This document shows positions 60,747-64,000 of a DNA stretch of 64,000 bases, piece by piece (position 1 is the stretch's first letter; each line of letters opens with the position of its first letter). Origin of the DNA: Bacillota bacterium (lineage in GTDB: Bacteria; Bacillota; UBA4882; UBA8346); the NCBI GenBank assembly GCA_023401925.1, contig JAEXDA010000051.1, positions 1 through 64,000 on the forward strand, in the 5' to 3' direction. Below the pieces are notes generated by a model, which was not told where the DNA came from, searched no databases, and saw only the letters and a list, made by a program, of their open reading frames with translations. The position numbers and the translations under genes were made by a program.

Positions 60747-61445
60747 TTACTCTCCAAGATAGGCCTTCTTAACCGCCGGCGAGCAAAGAAGCTCTTTTCC
60801 GGTACCGGCTAAAGTAATTCGCCCATTTTCAAGAACATAAGCTTTATCACATAGGCTCAGCGCTTTTTTGGCATTTTGTTCCACCAGCAATACCGTTATC
60901 CCGCTATCTCGAATCGCCGAAATAAGCTGATATACTTGATTGACGATCAGCGGAGCTAATCCCAGCGAAGGTTCGTCTAGTAAAATAATCTTCGGATTTG
61001 CCATCAGTCCCCGTCCGATAGCCAGCATTTGCTGTTCACCGCCGGATAAGGTTCCGGCAAACTGATGGGATCTTTCCTTTAAAATTGGAAAGAGGTGATA
61101 GATCTTTTGAATATTTTCATGAAGTACTTTTCCGGAAAAAAGATACCCGCCAACCAGGAGATTGTCATTGACAGTAAGACCGGAAAAAGTATGTCGTCCT
61201 TCCGGAACATGAACGATTCCGATTTTTACGATTTCATGGACTTTATTGGGCACTTTTTTTCCTAAAAATTCAATGTTTCCCTCTGTCGGCCTGACCAAAC
61301 CGGAAATACAACGTAACAAGGTGGATTTTCCAGCGCCGTTGGACCCGATGATACTAACGATTTGACCCTTTTCGGTCTCGATGGAAACGGATTTAAGCGC
61401 CTTAACATAGCCGTAACTGGCACTCAGGTTCGATATTTTCAGCAT
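60747..61445 (-). CDS. livF: LivF-type ABC ATPase
   Basis: A 232-residue ATPase: Walker A GSNGAGKSTLL, signature LSGGEQQMLAIGRGLM, Walker B IILLDEPSLGLAP. The ATG at 61443-61445 follows GGAGGG by 6 bases and overlaps livG by 7 bp. Part of a hydrophobic/branched-chain amino acid transport-type importer that, in this setting, probably moves the substrate of the catabolic cluster. Confidence 0.92.
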   Translation of the reverse strand: MLKISNLSASYGYVKALKSVSIETEKGQIVSIIGSNGAGKSTLLRCISGLVRPTEGNIEFLGKKVPNKVHEIVKIGIVHVPEGRHTFSGLTVNDNLLVGGYLFSGKVLHENIQKIYHLFPILKERSHQFAGTLSGGEQQMLAIGRGLMANPKIILLDEPSLGLAPLIVNQVYQLISAIRDSGITVLLVEQNAKKALSLCDKAYVLENGRITLAGTGKELLCSPAVKKAYLGE

Positions 61446-62212
61446 CCGCAACCCTCCTCTTCACCGAGATATGCTTTAATAACCTCAGTATTGGCACGGA
61501 TTTCACTCGGTGTTCCGGCAGCAATGGTATTTCCAAAGTTCTGCACGTAAATTCGATGGGAAAGTCCCATAACCAACTCCAAACGATGCTCGATCAATAG
61601 AATGGCAAACCCGAATTTTTGGCTTAAACCGGCTATAAGCTCGGTTAATTCTCCAACTTCGGTCGGATTCAAACCCGCTGCGGGTTCATCCAGCAAAAAA
61701 ACCTTTGGGTTACATACAAGTCCACGGGCTATTTCAAGCCGCCTTTGCAAACCATAAGCCAAATTTTCCGGGCGCTCGTTTCTATAATTAATTAAATCCA
61801 CGACCTCCAGAAGATGCTCACATAGTTCGCGTCCGCGTTTTTCTTCTCTTAATCTTCTGGGTGAGGGGAAAAAGCTTTCGAAAACCGAATAGTGCGAAAA
61901 CGCATCAAATGCACACATCACATTTTCCAAGACCGTTAAACCCTTGAATAATCTGATGTTCTGAAAAGTTCGTGAAATACCGAGCTTAGCAATTTTATAT
62001 TGTTCCATTCTGGTAATATTGAGATCATTCAAAAATACTTCACCGGAACTTGCAGGGTACACGCCGGAAATCACATTAAATATCGTTGTCTTGCCAGCGC
62101 CATTGGGACCAATGATACCCGTAATATCGCCCTTGTCGGCCGTGAGGGAAAAATCAATAATGGCATTGACACCACCAAAATTTTTACTGACATTTTTCAG
62201 CTCAAGTAACAT
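61439..62212 (-). CDS. livG: LivG-type ABC ATPase
   Basis: A 257-residue ATPase with LivG features: Walker A GPNGAGKTTIF, long insert (RTFQNIRLFKGLTVLENVM), signature LAYGLQRRLEIARGL, Walker B VFLLDEPAAGLNP. The ATG at 62210-62212 after AAGGGAAG is preferred to the longer frame, which runs into livM. Confidence 0.92.
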   Translation of the reverse strand: MLLELKNVSKNFGGVNAIIDFSLTADKGDITGIIGPNGAGKTTIFNVISGVYPASSGEVFLNDLNITRMEQYKIAKLGISRTFQNIRLFKGLTVLENVMCAFDAFSHYSVFESFFPSPRRLREEKRGRELCEHLLEVVDLINYRNERPENLAYGLQRRLEIARGLVCNPKVFLLDEPAAGLNPTEVGELTELIAGLSQKFGFAILLIEHRLELVMGLSHRIYVQNFGNTIAAGTPSEIRANTEVIKAYLGEEEGCGC

Positions 62213-63077
62213 TTCTTTTTTCTTCCCTTCTTTTACCCGTGAAAATTTTTTTGATGTTTTGATAAGACAATTCCCATTCACCAAATAATCCGGCCGGCTT
62301 GTAATTGATGATCAGTAATACTAATATGGCATAAAACACCATTCTATATTGGGAGGCAAACCGTAAAGTTTCAGGAAGTACGGTGAGTATCAGCGTAGAA
62401 AAAACAGATCCCGTCAAACTGTTAACACCGCCGAAAAACACCATAATCACCCATTCGGCGCTTTTTTTCCACCCGAATAACCCGGGCTCGACATAGGTTG
62501 TATAAAAAGCATATAAAACACCGGCATAGGCTGTTAACCCAACCGAGAACAGAAAAACGATCATCTTGATACGGGGTACGTTGATACCCATTGCCTTCGC
62601 CGCAAGCTCATCACTTCTTAGGGCGATACATTGTCTTCCAAATTTCGATTTTTTGAAATAAGCCACCATCGCCATACAAACGATAATTGAAATCAAAGTC
62701 AATAAAAAAGTCGTCTTTTTGGGGATTCCCGAAAAACCATTGGCTCCGCCGGTAATCGATACCATCTGATTGAGCAAAGCAGTGATTGCTTCTCCAAATC
62801 CCAATGTAACTAAGGAAATATAATCCCGTCTTAAACGGATGATTGGCAAGCCCACGATAAAACCGACCAGAACACTGACGGCTATGGCTAATATTGCGGC
62901 AATTCCAAAGGGTAATCCCGCTTTTACCACCAATGACGCCGAAACATACGCGCCAATTGCCATAAAGGCGCCCTGTCCCAAAGAAAACATACCTGTCAAA
63001 CCAGTAAGCACATAGACCCCGACCACTGAAATAATGGATATAAAAGCAAAAGTAAGAATCGAAAGATAAAATTCCAT
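62202..63077 (-). CDS. livM: LivM-type permease
   Basis: A 291-residue membrane protein with about eight to nine helices and the LivM pattern (GLTGMFSLGQGAFMAIGAYV, SLVTLGFGEAITALLNQMVS). The ATG at 63075-63077 follows AGGAG; the longer upstream frame overlaps livH. It forms the channel with LivH. Confidence 0.92.
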   Translation of the reverse strand: MEFYLSILTFAFISIISVVGVYVLTGLTGMFSLGQGAFMAIGAYVSASLVVKAGLPFGIAAILAIAVSVLVGFIVGLPIIRLRRDYISLVTLGFGEAITALLNQMVSITGGANGFSGIPKKTTFLLTLISIIVCMAMVAYFKKSKFGRQCIALRSDELAAKAMGINVPRIKMIVFLFSVGLTAYAGVLYAFYTTYVEPGLFGWKKSAEWVIMVFFGGVNSLTGSVFSTLILTVLPETLRFASQYRMVFYAILVLLIINYKPAGLFGEWELSYQNIKKIFTGKRREEKRNVT

Positions 63078-63111
63078 TGAATTTCTCCTAACTTTTAGGC
63101 CATTTCTTTCT

Positions 63112-63984
63112 TTATGCCTTTTCTTGAATATTTGAACCTGCAATACCCCGGGGACGAACAATCAAAAACATCAACATAATCAGGAAGGTAAATACAGGTG
63201 TATAAGCTGTACCAATAAATGCAATCAGCGAAGTTTCCACTAAGCCAAGTAAAAAAGCGCCGATTACTGCGCCTGAAATACTGCCGAGTCCGCCGATAAC
63301 TGAAGCAATAAAACCCTTAACCACTAAATTGCCAAGTTGAGGATACAAAGTATAATTAATCCCTAAAAATACGCCGGCTAGTCCTCCCAAAGCGCCGGAG
63401 AGCAAAAAAGCAAATTGGATAATCCGGATGGAATCGATTCCCATAAGACCGGCTGTTTCCCTCTCAAACGAAACCGCACGCAGTCCCCTTCCCAATCTGG
63501 TCTTCTGAATCAATAAAACTAGCAAAATTAATGCCAAAGTTGAAATAAGGAACATAATAAAATCAGAGGTTGAAATTATTATATCTCCCAATTTAATGAC
63601 AGGGTTTTTAAAAAAACGCGGGTAGTTATAAAAATTGGGACCGACACAAATGGTAACGATTGCTTCATATAAAGTACCCAAAGTAATCGATGATACAAAA
63701 TAGTAGATGGGTGATGTATTTCGCAGAGTTATTTTTCTAAAAGCAACCCGCTCACCTAGAAGCGCAACCAGTCCCCCTGCCAGCATGGAGACGATGATCA
63801 CCGGAAAAAGCGACCAACCAGTTTTGGCAGACACATAATAACCGATAAAAGCGCTCAACATCATTAAAGCGCCGTGTGAGAAATTGGAAAACTTCAAAAC
63901 ATTGAATATCAAAGCGAATCCCACTGATATCAGCGCGTAGACGGATCCAAGCGCTAACCCGTTAATCAGTATTTGCAGCGACAT
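63112..63984 (-). CDS. livH: LivH-type permease
   Basis: A 290-residue membrane protein (LALGSVYALISVGFALIFNV, LKFSNFSHGALMMLSAFIGY). The ATG at 63984 follows AGGAG. It is the first gene of the cluster inside the window; the expected Leu/Ile/Val-type binding protein gene probably lies just beyond 64000. Confidence 0.92.
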   Translation of the reverse strand: MSLQILINGLALGSVYALISVGFALIFNVLKFSNFSHGALMMLSAFIGYYVSAKTGWSLFPVIIVSMLAGGLVALLGERVAFRKITLRNTSPIYYFVSSITLGTLYEAIVTICVGPNFYNYPRFFKNPVIKLGDIIISTSDFIMFLISTLALILLVLLIQKTRLGRGLRAVSFERETAGLMGIDSIRIIQFAFLLSGALGGLAGVFLGINYTLYPQLGNLVVKGFIASVIGGLGSISGAVIGAFLLGLVETSLIAFIGTAYTPVFTFLIMLMFLIVRPRGIAGSNIQEKA

Positions 63985-64000
63985 GTCTTCTCCTTTATCC

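Noticed and set aside
1..64000. tRNA and rRNA genes
   Set aside because: I looked for TTCGANNC-type arms and acceptor stems in the intergenic regions and saw no convincing cloverleaf; a tRNA search program would settle this.

Overview
The window looks like a chromosome segment of an anaerobic, low-to-mid GC Firmicute (Bacillota). The grounds are: strong AGGAGG-type ribosome sites, many ATG/GTG/TTG starts, sigma-A promoters (TTGACA, 17 bp spacer, TANNNT), a c-di-AMP (ydaO-type) riboswitch, a bacterial class C group II intron, YesM/YesN signalling and no oxygen-dependent enzyme that I can see. The genus cannot be fixed from sequence alone. Almost every gene is on the minus strand, so operons read from high to low coordinates.

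Region 1 (1-5.0 kb) is an operon of an AsnB-type amidotransferase, an opine-type dehydrogenase and a cobalamin-binding protein, preceded by a c-di-AMP riboswitch and terminator. It probably makes a small amidated or opine-like compound under osmotic (c-di-AMP) control. Region 2 (5.0-6.5 kb) holds one small helical protein, a palindromic repeat element and seven 42-bp tandem repeats.

Region 3 (6.5-30.6 kb) is a sulfur-assimilation island. cysTWA with sbp imports sulfate; CysDN makes APS (its fused APS-kinase-like domain has lost the P-loop); CysH reduces APS; a small siroheme sulfite reductase makes sulfide. Sulfide is apparently delivered on a ThiS-like carrier whose Gly-Gly is masked by a C-terminal tail, with a JAMM protease, a ThiF/MoeB activator, TusA and MetY encoded alongside. 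cysK and a hemA paralogue form a second unit. Inserted between cysTWA and sbp is an operon for an SsuABC-type importer with RidA, a LUD protein, an FMN split-barrel protein, a radical-SAM protein and a DszB-like desulfinase that keeps the Cys-His-Arg triad. The promoters of cysT, ridA and sbp share an ATTCCTA box just downstream of -10, which puts all three in one regulon. I consider the ridA operon the most interesting candidate system: an oxygen-independent organosulfur scavenging pathway. A class C group II intron sits exactly behind the sbp terminator.

Region 4 (30.6-36 kb) encodes secreted proteins: a 14-repeat BNR-type double propeller candidate and a GH11 xylanase-CBM-CBM-CE4 deacetylase, preceded by three LacI-type palindromes about 200 bp apart. 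Region 5 (36-46 kb) pairs a heteromeric NrtABCD/SsuABC-type importer (two ATPases, two permeases, one binding protein) with a YesMN two-component system and a Cys-type sulfatase. Region 6 (46-49 kb) has decayed sequence, a truncated transposase and a plus-strand GH105 hydrolase.

Region 7 (49-64 kb) is one long catabolic cluster: a LivHMGF-type importer, a VOC protein, an IlvD/Edd dehydratase, a LacI regulator, a TIM-barrel isomerase, an OYE-type reductase with an Fe-S motif, a zinc dehydrogenase, an SDR, a fumarate-reductase-type flavoprotein and a SudAB/NfnAB-like NAD(P)H:ferredoxin pair. It appears to dehydrate and reduce an unknown imported cyclic, sugar-acid or phenolic compound.
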